Positions 21,659-33,488 of a stretch of 64,000 bases of DNA are shown piece after piece (positions within the stretch are counted from its first letter, which is position 1; every line of letters begins with the position of its first letter). Source of the DNA: Astropecten irregularis (Eukaryota; Echinodermata; Asteroidea; Paxillosida; Astropectinidae); the NCBI GenBank assembly GCA_963971285.1, contig OZ020258.1:14094614-14158613 (forward strand), read 5' to 3'. The position numbers and the translations under genes were made by a program. A model generated the notes under the pieces. The model searched no databases, had not been told where the DNA came from, and saw only the letters and a program-made list of their open reading frames with translations.

Positions 21659-22439
21659 TGGACGAGTGACGACGCTCCTTATAGTTGTTTACGACAATTA
21701 AAACACCGCAATTTCTCTGTATACTGGGACAATTGCGTTCATGTTTGTTTTTCATATTATTTATAAAAACATACGCGAAACAGCTCAGTGTTTGTCAACA
21801 AACACATCTAGTTTCTTTTTTTATTCCACTTTTCCCATAGACATAACACAGGGTTTTTATACAAGTCACTTCTACTCTAATATCAATTCCGATCAACTTT
21901 ATACTTGGCACATAGTTAAACCACCACCCCGAATAGTGCCCCGCATATGTACGTCATCGTGACGTCATCACGTGCACCATGACGTCATCATAAAAGTGCA
22001 AGTTTCAGGGCTCTTTATCTCCGGAACTGCAAGTCCGATGCAACTCAAACTTGGTAATGTAAGTATATGGGGACGTGTTATAGACAAAAATTGCAGTCGT
22101 GTGTTGATGACGTTATCGTGCGATTTTCTTAAAATCTCATGAACGACAAATCGTATTTTCGAAATTCTTTCGTCAAAATGTTTGTTAGGCTATAGGCACG
22201 TGCCACAAAATACCCAAAAGTGGTGACGTCATGATGACGTCATCAAAAAGCCGATTTTCTGATTCACATAAAAGGGAATATCCGATGGTGATGAAACTTG
22301 GTGGGTAGGTAGGGAATGGTACTAGTATCCTAAATCTGAAATGACGTCATCGTCTGCTGATTTTTTATCGATTTTTGAATATTTAATTTTGCAATGTTTT
22401 CCCAGAAACACATATAAGCGTATATCCGATCGTAATGAA

Positions 22440-22630
22440 ACTCCGTGTTCCACGGAAAAGGTATTGTTTTTGTTCTGTTTTTTTTTTTTGGGGGGGGCTT
22501 TTCCGTGTTCAACGGAAAAGGTATTTTTTTTGTTCTGATTTTTTTTGGGCTTTTCCGATTTGAATCGGAAAAGGTATTGTTTTTGTTCTGTTTTTTTTTG
22601 GCTTTTTCGCGGAAGCAAAAAGCCTTTGTT
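22440..22630. repeat. group of four palindromes with different stems
   Basis: Successive palindromes have stems CCGTG/CACGG, CCGTG..AACGG, CCGAT/ATCGG and TCGCG/GC, with the outer GGCTTTT..AAAAG(C/G) conserved. Each is followed by 'TATTGTTTTTGTTCTG' or its TTTG variant and poly-T. Base changes in one arm are matched in the other, which argues that the folded form is maintained. Confidence 0.7.
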
Positions 22631-23153
22631 TTTGTTCTGTTTTTTTTTTCTCTTCTTCCTCATCTTCTGCCAAAATCCCATAGACTTAACACGGGGGTTT
22701 TCTGAACCCCACTTTGGTCATTTATAAAAAGACGATCTTAACCAAACATGGTCTGAAGGAAGTCCATATAGGGTAGTTGTGTGCCGAAACTTTTCATAAC
22801 CATGACGTCATCAGGTGTCACGTGACAGTGTCTTAAAGGGGCAAACTTCAGACATCAATTATGAACGAACCCTAAGTTTGATTGAGTTGAAACTTGGTAT
22901 GTATCTAAGTCGGGAAGTGTTATATCGAAAAAATTTAATGACGTCATCATGACGTCATCAGGTGTCACATGACAGTGTCTTAAAGGGGCAAACTTCAGAC
23001 ATCAATTATGAACGAACCCTAAGTTTGATTGAGTTGAAACTTGGTATGTATCTAAGTCGGGAAGTGTTATATCGAAAAATTGCAATGACGTCATCATGAC
23101 GTCATTCTCTGATTTTGTATGATTTATTGAAATTCTGGGTTATTAAAGTTCTT

Positions 23154-23537
23154 TTAAAGGGATTGCATACGTTTGGTAATTTGAGCCTAATGTTTGTTTC
23201 AAACCAATATAATTGTTTATATATACCATAAAACTAACCTGTGAAAGTTTCAATTCAAAAGGTGGTAGCGTTTTTGAGATTTTGGCGACAAACTAGAGCG
23301 GTTATTTCACGCCAAAGAACAGTAAGTCAATAGCTGAGAAGCGTTACGGCCATAACGCTTCTCAGATTCATAATTTTTGGAGATAAAAAGTGACATATTT
23401 TTCCATAACCGCGGTACTTCGAATTGAACGTTTCTCAATATGCATTATACTATCCAAAGCAGCTGTACTTCTCACCAAGTAAGTTTTTATTGCCATAAAT
23501 TTTCAGAGTCATTACCAAACGTATGCAATGCCTTTAA
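23154..23537. mobile_element. TTAA-flanked 376-bp MITE, copy b
   Basis: The element at 23158-23533 interrupts 'aaagttctTTTAACGATATCAAG'-type sequence (quoted here as the joined flank with TTAA once). The uninterrupted form, AGTTCGTTTAACGATATC, is seen at about 18716. The repeat body therefore supplies the empty site and confirms TTAA as the duplicated target. It is the twin of the copy at 21279. Confidence 0.9.
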
Positions 23538-24490
23538 CGATATCAAGTAAACAAAACAAGATATCTTTGAATTTCTTTTTGCTAATTCTTAAGCATACAC
23601 CATTGATGAACACTTCATAGACAAAAAATCGGTGACGTCATCATGACGTCACAAAAATTGCACTTGCAAATTGCAAATTGCCGATCGCCTCGAAAATTGG
23701 AAGGTTGGGGAAATGGAAGTTGCGGATCGTAATTATGAAGTTACGTCACGACGGCGTCATCACTTGAATTTTTATGATTTTTTAAATCTTTCTCACGCTA
23801 GCCCATTGACTTGTACAGAGCTTTGTGCGTGAACATATTGGTCATAAAATGAAACATACGATTTAAACACCATTCATGCCAGGCGCGCGAAAGGTTGTTT
23901 GCCTACTTTATATATACTTATACCTATACTTTATATATGCCGTGTTCTCCTTCTTTCCTTATCATATTTGCCAACAGCGTAAATGCTGTTTTTGACAAGA
24001 CAACCACGCACGCGCAACAATCTACTTAGACCGTTTTCAGTAATGCATGAATCGGTAATCCGAGCACACGGTTTTGAATGGCGCCCTCTTTTGATTAAAC
24101 AAAGTACATAGTTGCTTGTTTTGATCAAAAGAAGGCGCCATTCAAAACCGTCTGCTTGGATGACTGTTATTCGTTAGGCCATGCCAGGGGTGCTTTGTTG
24201 TCAGACAGCAGTGTTTACCCGTTTGCATCTATATGGCACACAGTCACACATAGTTTTATAAAACCACTTTATGTGGCCAAGACACGTGACGTAAGATTAA
24301 AGGGGCACACTTCAAAACTCCAAAAGTGATTTGTTTAACTCAAGTTTTCTACATTTAGATACGGTCACTTTTAAACCATCTGTCTCAATCAAACAAAATA
24401 AGTGATGTGTTTTACTTGGAGAAATATTAATTTTTATATCATTATGCGGAAAAGACATGTGTTCTGTTTTAAACAGACACAACCTCTAGT

Positions 24491-24630
24491 TGGCTTTTCC
24501 GTGTTCAACGGAAAAGGTATTGTTTTTGTTCTGATTTTTTTTTGGCTTTTTCGATTTCAATCGGAAAAGGTATTGTTTTTGTTCTGATTTTTTTTTTGGC
24601 TTTTTCGATTTCAATCGGAAAAGGTATTGT
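24491..24630. repeat. 5' palindromes directly after a CTAGT end
   Basis: CTAGT at 24486-24490 is followed at once by GGCTTTTCCGTG..CGGAAAAGG and two GGCTTTTTCGATT..AATCGGAAAAGG palindromes. Each has the TATTGTTTTTGTTCTG tail. This is a clean head-to-tail junction between two units. Confidence 0.75.
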
Positions 24631-24889
24631 TTTTGTTCTGATTTTTTTTTTCTTCTTCTTCTTCTTCTTCTTTTTCTTGTCGTTGAGTTACCATAGACTT
24701 TTGTCGGCGGCACTTTGGTCTCTTTAAAACAACCGATTTTAACCAAACTTGGTCAAAACAAAGACCCCATAGCGAAGTTGTTTCCCGAAACTTTTCGTCA
24801 TCATGACGTCATCAGGTGTCATGTGACCAGCGATTTGAATTTAATAATCAAAATATTCAAAAATCAACAAAAAATCAACGGTTTGAGAT

Positions 24890-26245
24890 ATTAACTTGAT
24901 TCTTTCACCAAAAGTGATTGTTAGGCAGGGTCTGTCTTTGTGAAACATTGCTTGACCTCTGTGACCTCTACTTCCGGTCAAACAGGAAGTAGCTCCTCAT
25001 TTAAAAGTGGTAAGAGCTATGATCATGATTCTTTCACCAATAGACAATGTTAGGCAAGGTCTTTCAATTGTGACACATTGCTTGACCTCTGTGACCTCTA
25101 CCTCCGGTCAAACAGGAAGTAGCTCCTCATTTAAAAGTGGTAAGAGCTATGATCATGATTCTTTCACCAAAAGACAATGTTAGGCAAGGTCTTTCAATTG
25201 TGACACATTGCTTGACCTCTGTGACCTCTACTTCCGGTCAAACAGGAAGTAGCTTCTCATTTAAAAGTGGTAAGAGCTATGATTATGATTCTTTCACCAA
25301 TAGACAATGTTAGGCAAGGTCTTTCATTTGTGTTACATTGCTTGACCTCTGTGACCTCTACTTCCGGTCAAACCGGAAGTAGCTCCTCCTTTAAATGTGG
25401 TAAGAGCTATGATCATGATTATTTCACCAATAGACAATGTTAGGCAAGGTCTTTCATTTTTTACACATTGCTTGATCTCTGTGACCTCTACTTCCGGTCA
25501 AACAGGAAGTAGCTTCTCATTTAAAAGTGGTAAGAGCTATGATCATGATTCTTTCACCAATAGTGAATGTTAGGCAATGTCTTTCTTTATGAAACATTGC
25601 TTGACCTCTGTGACCTCAGATTCCGGTCAAACAGGAAGTAGCTCCTCATTTAAAAGTGGTAAGAGCTATGATCATGATTCTTTCACCAATAGACAATGTT
25701 AGGCAAGGTCTTTCATTTGTTACACATTGCTTGACCTCTGTGACCTCTACTTCCGGTCAAACAGGAAGTAGCTCCTCATTTAAAAGTGGTAAGAGCTATG
25801 ATCATGATTCTTTCACCAATAGACAATGTTAGGCAAGGTCTTTCATTTGTTACACATTGCTTGACCTCTGTGACCTCTACTTCCGGTCAAACAGGAAGTA
25901 GCTCCTCATTTAAAAGTGGTAAGAGCTATGATCATGATTCTTTCACCAATAGACAATGTTAGGCAAGGTCTTTCATTTGTTACACATTGCTTGACCTCTG
26001 TGACCTCTACTTCCGGTCAAACAGGAAGTAGCTCCTCATTTAAAAGTGGTAAGAGCTAGGATCATGATTCTTTCACCAAATATCAATGTTAGGCAAGCTC
26101 TTTCTTTGTGACACATTGTTTGACCTCTGTGACCTCTACTTCCGGTCAAACAGGAAGTAGCTCCTAATTTAAAAGTGGTAAGGGCTAGGATCATGATTCT
26201 TTTGTCGAAAGTCGATGTTAGGCAAGGTCTTTCTTTGTGACACAA
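24890..26245. repeat. 130-bp tandem repeat, about ten units
   Basis: The period is 130 bp, measured from the recurrence of ATCATGATTC at 25671, 25801 and 25931. Each unit holds TGACCTCTGTGACCTCTAC (reverse: AGGTCA-CAG-AGGTCA, a direct repeat with 3-bp spacer) and the interrupted palindrome ACTTCC-GGTCAAACA-GGAAGT. Three central units are nearly identical, which suggests recent expansion or homogenisation. Short minus-strand ORFs across it repeat with the array and are not genes. Confidence 0.92.
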
Positions 26246-26734
26246 ATACGACCAATTCATGTGAGTTTATGATTAAAGGTGCACACTTCAAATGTATAAA
26301 ACAAAAAATCATAATCAACTATCTTTTTGTGTGTATAAGGTTATCACAATTTTTTCAATAAAAATGGAAACGGAAAAGCCTTGTGTTCTGTTTTCAACAG
26401 ACACAATCTCTAGTTTTTGGCTTTTTCGCGCAAGCGAAAAGCCTTTATTTCTGTTCTGTTTTTTTTTTTTTTTCCACTTCCTCTTCTTGTCGCCAAAATT
26501 CCCATAGACAAAGCACAGGGGCATTCTGGACCCCACTTTGGTCACTTTTAAACAGCCGATTTTAACCAAACTTGGTCTGAAGGAAGTCCATATAGGGTAG
26601 TTGTCTCCCGAAACTTTTCATCATCATGACGTCATCAGGTGTCATGTGACCAGCGATTTGAATTTAATAATCAAAATCTTTAAAAATCCACAAAAAATCC
26701 ACGGTTTGAGATAATAAGTTCATTCTTTCACCAA

Positions 26735-27440
26735 TAGTGATTGTTGGGCAGGGTCTTTCTTTGTGACACATTGCTTGACCTCTGTGACCTCTTCTTCCGG
26801 TCAAACAGGAAGTAGCTCCTCATTTAAAAGTGGTAAGAGCTATGATCTTGATTCTTTCACCAATAGACAATGTTAGGCAAGGTCTTTCATTTCTGACACA
26901 ATGCTTGACCTCTGTGACCTCTACTTCCGGTCAAACAGGAAGTAGCTCCTCATTTAAAAGTGGTAAGAGCTATGATCATGATTCTTTCACCAATAGACAA
27001 TGTTAGGCAAGGTCTTTCATTTGTTACACATTGCTTGACCTCTGTGACCTCTGTGACCTCTGTGACCTTTACTTCCGGTCAAATAGGAAGTAGCTCCTCA
27101 TTTAAAAGTGGTAAGAGCTATGATCATGATTCTTTCACCAATAGACAATGTTAGGCAAGGTCTTTCATTTCTGACACAATGCTTGACCTCTGTGACCTCT
27201 ACTTCCGGTCAAACAGGAAGTACCTCCTCATTTAAAAGTGGTAAGAGCAAGGATCATGATTCTTTCACCAAATATCAATGTTAGGCATGCTCTTTCTTTG
27301 TGACACATTGTTTGACCTCTGTGACCTCTACTTCCGGTCAAACAGGAAGTAGCTCCAAATTTAAAAGTGGTAAGGGCTAGGATAATGATTCTTTTGTCGA
27401 AAGTCGATGTTAGGCAAGGTCTTTCTTTGTGACACAAATA
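26735..27440. repeat. 130-bp tandem repeat, about five units
   Basis: The same family. The unit near 27035 has its TGTGACCTC step expanded to four copies, giving extra AGGTCA half-sites. It ends with the long 3' flank ('cgaccaattcatgtgag', 'aaaggtgcacacttcaaa') and CTAGT at 27603. Confidence 0.9.
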
Positions 27441-27849
27441 CGACCAATTCATGTGAGTTTATGATTAAAGGTGCACACTTCAAATGTATAAAACATAAGA
27501 TCATAATCAACTGTCTTTTTGTGTGTATAAGGTTATTGACAATTTTTTCAATAAAAACGGAAACGGAAAAGCCTTGTGTTCTGTTTTCAACAGACACAAT
27601 CTCTAGTTTCTTCTTCTTCTTCTTCTTCTTTTTGTCGTTTGAGTTACCATAGACTTTTTCTGGATGGCACTTTGGCTACTTTTAAATTGCCGATTTTAAC
27701 CAAACTTGGTCTGAAGGAAGTCCATATAGGGTAGTTGTCTCCCGAAACTTTTCGTCATTGTGACGTCATCAGGTGTCATGTGACAAGCAATTCAAATTTA
27801 AAAATCAAAATCTTCAAAAATCAACAAAAAATCAACGGTTTGAGATATT

Positions 27850-28690
27850 AAGTTCATTCTTTCACCAATAGAGATTGTTAGGCAGGGTCTTTCTTTGTGA
27901 CACATTGCTTGACGTCTGTGACCTCTACTTCCGGTCAAACAGGAAGTAGCTCCTCATTTAAAAGTGGTAAGAGCTATGATCATGATTCTTTCACCAATAG
28001 ACAATGTTAGGCAAGGTCTTTTATTTGTGACACAATGCTTGACCTCTGTGACCTCTACTTCCGGTCAAACAGGAAGTAGCTCCTCAATTAAAAGTTGTAA
28101 GAGCTATGATCCTGATTCTTTCACCAATAGACAATGTTAGGCAAGGTCTTTCATTTGTGACACATTGCTTGACCTCTGTGACCTCTACTTCCGGTCAAAC
28201 AGGAAGTAGCTCCTCAATTAAAAGTTGTAAGAGCTATGATCTTGATTCTTTCACCAATAGACAATGTTAGGCAAGGTCTTTTATTTGTGACACAATGCTT
28301 GACCTCTGTGACCTCTACTTCCGGTCAAACAGGAAGTAGCTCCTCATTTAAAAGTGGTAAGAGCTGTGATCTTGATTCTTTCACCAATAGACAATGTTAG
28401 GCAAGGTCTTCCATTTGTGACACATTGCTTGACCTCTGTGACTTCTACTTCCGGTCAAACAGGAAGTAGCTCCTCATTTAAAAGTGGTAAGAGCTACGAT
28501 CATTATTCTTTCACCAAATATCAATGTTAGGCAAGCTCTTTCTTTGTGACACATTGTTTGACCTCTGTGACCTCTACTTCCGGTCAAACAGGAAGTAGCT
28601 CCTACTTTAAAAGTGGTAAGAGCTAGGATCATGATTCTTTTGTTAAAAGTCGATGTTAGGCAAGGTCTTTCTTTGTGACACAAAAAATAC
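27850..28690. repeat. 130-bp tandem repeat, about six units
   Basis: The same family and same 3' flank, followed by the hairpin and CTAGT at 28848 and then directly by a GGCTTTTTCGC palindrome. Units are slightly diverged at the 'cctcaattaaaagttgt' position. Confidence 0.9.
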
Positions 28691-29639
28691 AACCAATTCA
28701 TGTGAGTTTATGATTAAAGGTGCACACTTCAAATGTATAAAACATAAGATCATAATCAACTGTCTTTCTGTGTAAAAGGTTATGACAATTTTTCAATAAA
28801 AACGGAAACGGAAAAGCCTTGTGTTCTGTTTTCAACAGACACAACCTCTAGTTGGCTTTTTCGCGCAAGCGAAAAGCCTTTATTTCTGTTCTGTTTTTTT
28901 TTCTTTTTTCTTCCACTTCTTCCTCTTCTTGTCGCCAAAATTCCCATAGACAAAGCACAGGGGCATTCTGGACCCCACTTTGGTCACTTTTTAACAGCCG
29001 ATTTTAACCAAACTTGGTTTGAAGGAAGTCCATATAGGGTAGTTGTCTCCCGAAACTTTTCGACATCATGACATCATATCTTGATTTTATATGAATTTTT
29101 TAATATTTCTCACAGCCCGTTAACTTTGTACACAGATTACGTGACAATATGGTCGTGTACAAAACATATGATGCTCGAATGACTCAACTCTCCCCATTAA
29201 AGTACACTGCATCGTAAGTACGTATTTCAATGAACTGTGTGTATGGCATTCATAATAATGTCCGCGGATTGCGTGACTTGATCAAAACTTCGTTTATAAT
29301 CTTCCCATAGACATTTTCATATGATGTAAGACTTTTTATATATCGTTTAATACCAGCACCAAATATCGAAATGCTGTCGATGTAGGTTGCCGTATTGTAC
29401 GTCATTTTATGGGTCGCGTTAATTTTAGCTGTACATGTACAAGTTAATACTTGGGAAGAGTTGTATGGAAAAAGTGCAATGATCCATAATTTGTTTTTTT
29501 TGTACGTGGCAATAATGATATGTTTTACACATGAACAAATTGAATTATATCACGCCATTTCCCCTAGACTGAAGTGTCATCAGAGTGATTTCATGTTCTT
29601 GATATAATTTTGTATAAATATTCTATTCAGTAGGCCTTT

Positions 29640-29875
29640 TAATAGGCAAAATACAGTCAGTGTCGGTCCCCCATCAGCCCGACCTCGGCTGGACGACAAT
29701 TGTTTGTGCACGCGGTGGTATTTACACGGCCGTTTCATAGTGGCAACCACCATGCACCGGCAGACCACGGTCGGTGGATGGGCGCCGCTGCTGAGCCGCC
29801 GGCGCGGCGGCCCGATGGCGTGGCTTACGCACTGGGCCTTGGGCCGGGACGTGATGTCCGATTGACCGTTGACTC
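29640..29875. other. GC-rich island of unknown origin inside the Helitron-like array
   Basis: This stretch is markedly GC-rich against AT-rich flanks, with CCGCCGGCGCGGCGG and many CpGs. It has no similarity to the rest of the array. The 65-codon plus-strand ORF across it has no recognisable domain. It could be a captured gene fragment, a foreign insertion or an unknown RNA gene; I cannot decide between these. Confidence 0.4.
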
Positions 29876-30233
29876 AAAACTATATTTTTCCTCATAGACA
29901 AAGCACGTACGTCTTTTTTATATCATGTTTAGACAATTGTAATAACACATAGAAGGAACGGCCGATCGCCTCGAAAATTAGTAGGTTTGGGAAATAGAGG
30001 TTGGCGATTAATAATGAATTCATGACAACTTCATCATTTAATCTTTTATAAATTTTTCAATCTTATCCACGCTACCCGATTGACATGAAAATAATGATTA
30101 TAGTAAAACATACGATGTGATGCTCGATTGTCTCAATTTTCCCAAAACAAGTTTAAAACATTGTTTACAGTATGTAAACCTTACATGTTCATTGTAGAAT
30201 CCATATGTCTGTTGAGTGTTGACTTTTCAGAAT

Positions 30234-31227
30234 TATTCACAAAATGTTTGCGAGTTGACGTAATGTTTGCAAGTTGACGTAATGTTTGCGAGTTGACGTA
30301 ATGTTTGCCAGTTGACGTAATGTTTGCGAGTTGACGTAATGTTTGCGAGTTGACGTAATGTTTGCCAGTTGACGTAAGGCCACATAAAAAAAAAAAATTG
30401 TTTAGCGTCCACCTCTTCCAAATTTTCTAGGTAGGGAGGGAGGTTTTTATTTTTATTTTTTATTTTAAGGATAGAATGGCAACATGCCTGTGGAAGAAAA
30501 GATACATGGTATTCATGGTCAGAAAACATGTTAGGAAGATACTGAAGACCATAGAAGCTTTCAAGCTAGATATCTGACCATTGGAAATTTCAGTAGACTA
30601 GAGAAACCTAAGTATGTAGACTTGACTCAAGTCGGGTTACGGTAGTTCTAGTCATTCGCTCGGCTGATATTCCTTCAGTCCGCCACATCGGTACACATTT
30701 CCGGAACGTTGATTATCAAATGTCCCTTCCGCTTAAATTTGTACATTTTTCGCATGCTGCAGCTTCTACCCCAGGTGGCCTTCATGATGTTTAGTCCGAA
30801 AATTACGGTAGATATTAGCGCACTCTGCTTTAACATACAAGAAATAATTGTTTCCCCCAATATTTATTCTTTTTGACACAAATAATAAATAAAAAAATAA
30901 TACAGGTCGGGCTCATAACGGAGGTCGGGCGGGGACGCTAAACAAGTAATTTTTTTTATGTGGCCCAATGTTTGCGAGTTGACGTAATGTTTGCGAGTTG
31001 ACACAATGTGTGCGAGTTGATGCAATGTTTGCGAGTTGATGTAATGTTTGCGAGTTCATGAAATGTTTGCGAGTTGACGTAATGTTTGTGAGTTAACGCA
31101 ATGTTTGCGAGTTGACGTAATGTTTGCTAGTTGACGCAATGTTTCCGAGTTGTCGACGTATTGTTTGCGAGTTGAAGCAATGTTTGCGAGTTGACGCAAT
31201 GTTTGTGAGTTGACGTAATGTTTTCGA
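30234..31227 (+). repeat. 19-bp minisatellite, split by an insertion
   Basis: Tandem copies of a 19-bp unit (ATGTTTGCGAGTTGACGTA and close variants) occupy 30241-30375 and 30968-31225. The left flank AATTATTCACAAAATG and right flank AAAAAAGGATTTTGAG recur, inverted, around the array at 35900-36085. The minisatellite is therefore the core of a dispersed element. ORFs reading QTLRQLANI are repeat translations. Confidence 0.85.
30381..30967. mobile_element. Harbinger-like MITE inside the minisatellite
   Basis: Inverted ends are GGCCACATAAAAAAAA on the left, with TTGTTTAGCGTCC just inside, and GGACGCTAAACAA..TTTATGTGGCC on the right. It splits the 19-bp array (TAA before, CAA after, perhaps a decayed 3-bp duplication). 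The A-rich terminal stretch resembles the proven TTA-flanked element at 44093-44452. No transposase. Confidence 0.7.
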
Positions 31228-31889
31228 AAAAAGGATTTTGAGAGCATGATTTATATTGCATGCAAACAATTGCAATGATCCACAGACTTAATCGTAGATT
31301 TAAACAGCCGATTTTAACTTGGTCTGAAGTATGTCCTTATAGGGTCATCATGACGTCATCAGGTGTCAAATTACAAGCGATTTGAATTTAATAATCAAAT
31401 TCTTCAAAAATCAAACAATGGTTTGAGATAGAAAGTTGATTCTTTCACCAAAAGTGAATATTATGCACGGTCTTTCTTTGTGACACATTAATTGACCTGT
31501 GTATGTGAGCTAGGATCATGATTTGTCCATATGAGGGATCCATTTCTAGTTATTTGTATAACATTTTATAATATTAATTTATAATAATTGTCGTATGCGG
31601 AAAAGCCATATGTGCTGTTTTCAACAGCCATAAACTCTAGTTTCTTCTTCTTCTTCTTCTTCTTCTTCTTCTTGTCGTTTGAGTTACCATAGACTTTTTC
31701 TGGATGGCACTTTGGCTACTTTTAAATTGCCGATTTTAACCAAACTTGGTCTGAAGGAAGTCCATATAGGGTAGTTGTCCCCCGAAACTTTTCGTCATTG
31801 TGACGTCATCAGGTGTCATGTGACAAGCAATTCAAATTTAATAATCAAAATTTTCAAAAATCAACAAAAAATCAACGGTTTGAGATATT

Positions 31890-32465
31890 AAGTTCATTCT
31901 TTCACCAATAGTGATTGTCAGGCAGGGTCTTTCTTTGTGACACATTGCTTGACCTCTGTGACCTCTACTTCCGGTCAAACAGGAAGTAGCTCCTCATTTA
32001 AAAGTGGTAAGAGCTATGATCATGATTCTTTCACCAATAGACAATGTTAGGCAAGGTCTTTCATTTGTGACACATTGCTTGACCTCTGTGACCTCTACTT
32101 CCGGTCAAACAGGAAGTAGCTCCTTATTTAAAAGTTGTAAGAGCTATGATCATGATTCTTTCACCAATAGACAATGTTAGGCAAGTTCTTTCATTTGTGA
32201 CACATTGCTTGACCTCTGTGACCTCTACTTCCGGTCAAACAGGAAGTAGCTCCTCATTTAAAAGTGGTAAGAGCTATGATCATGATTCTTTCACCAATAG
32301 ACAATGTTAGGCAAGGTCTTTCATTTGTGACACAATGCTTGACCTCTGTGACCTCTACTTCCGGTCAAACTGGAAGTAGCTCCTCATTTAAAAGTGGTAA
32401 GAGCTAGGATCATGATTCTTTCACCAAATATCAATGTTGGGCAAGCTCTTTCTTTGTGACACAAA
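31890..32465. repeat. 130-bp tandem repeat, about four units
   Basis: The same family, following the body that starts after CTAGT at 31637. The following 3' end reads CTATT instead of CTAGT (32629). Confidence 0.88.
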
Positions 32466-32889
32466 TACGACCAATTCATGTGAGTTTATGATTAAAGGTG
32501 CACACTTCAAATGTATAAAACATAAGATCATAATCAACTGTCTATTTGTGTTTATAAGGTTATGACAATTTTTTCAATAAAAACGGAAACGGAAAAGCCT
32601 TGTGTTCTGTTTTCAACAGACACAATCTCTATTTTTTTTTTCTTCTTCTTCTTCTCCTCAATTCGTATAGACTTTGTACAAAATTTTGTGTGCGGCACTT
32701 TGGTCATTTTTTAACAGCCGATTTTAACCAAACTTGGTCTGAAGGAAGCCCATATAGGGTAGTTGTCTCCCGAAACTTTTCGTCGTCATGACGTCATCAG
32801 GTGTCATGTGACCAGCAATTTGAATTTAATAATCAAAATCTTAAAAAATCAACAACAAATCAACGGTTTGAGATATTAAGTTGATTCTT

Positions 32890-33315
32890 TCACCAAAAGA
32901 AATTGTTAGGCAGGATCTTTCTTTGTGAAACATTGCTTGACCCCTGTGACCTCTACTTCCGGTCAAACAGGAAGTAGCTCCTCATTTAAAAGTGGTAAGA
33001 GCTAGGATCATGATTCTTTCACCAAAAGTGAATGTTAGGCAAGGTCTTTCTTTGTGATACATTGCTTGACCTCTCTGACCTCTACTTCCGGTCAAACCGG
33101 ATGTAGCTTCTCATTTAAAAGTGATAAGAGCTATGATCATAATTATTTCACCAATAGACAATGTTAGGCAAGGTCTTTCATTTGTGACACATTGCTTGAC
33201 CTCTGTGACCTCTACTTCCGGTCAAACATGAAGTAGCTTCTGATTTAAAAGTGGTCAGAGCTAGGATCAGGATCCTTTCGTCAAAAGTCAATGTTAGGCA
33301 AGGTCTTTCTTTGTG
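32890..33315. repeat. 130-bp tandem repeat, about three units
   Basis: The same family, more diverged (AACCGGATGT and AACATGAAGT variants of the second arm). It is followed by the 3' flank, hairpin and CTAGT at 33484. Confidence 0.85.
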
Positions 33316-33488
33316 ACACAAATATGACCAATTCACGTGAGTTTATGATTAAAGGTGCACACTTCAAAGGTATAAAACATAAGATCATAATCAACTGTCT
33401 TTGTGTGCATGTGGTTAAGACAATTTTTTTCAATAAAAGCGGAAACGGAAAAGCCTTGTGTTCTGTTTTCAACAGACACAAACTCTAG

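Noticed and set aside
24890..26245. CRISPR array (regular 130-bp repeats)
   Set aside because: There are no unique spacers; the whole unit repeats, and the context is eukaryotic.
26036..28701. Repeated ~75-codon minus-strand ORFs (MNWSYLCHKERPCLTS..)
   Set aside because: They recur with the 130-bp tandem unit and its flank; frame openness is a property of the repeat and there is no start context or domain.
30233..31275. QTLRQLANI-type repeat proteins
   Set aside because: A 19-bp unit read in three frames gives apparent protein repeats; no evidence of selection on the reading frame.
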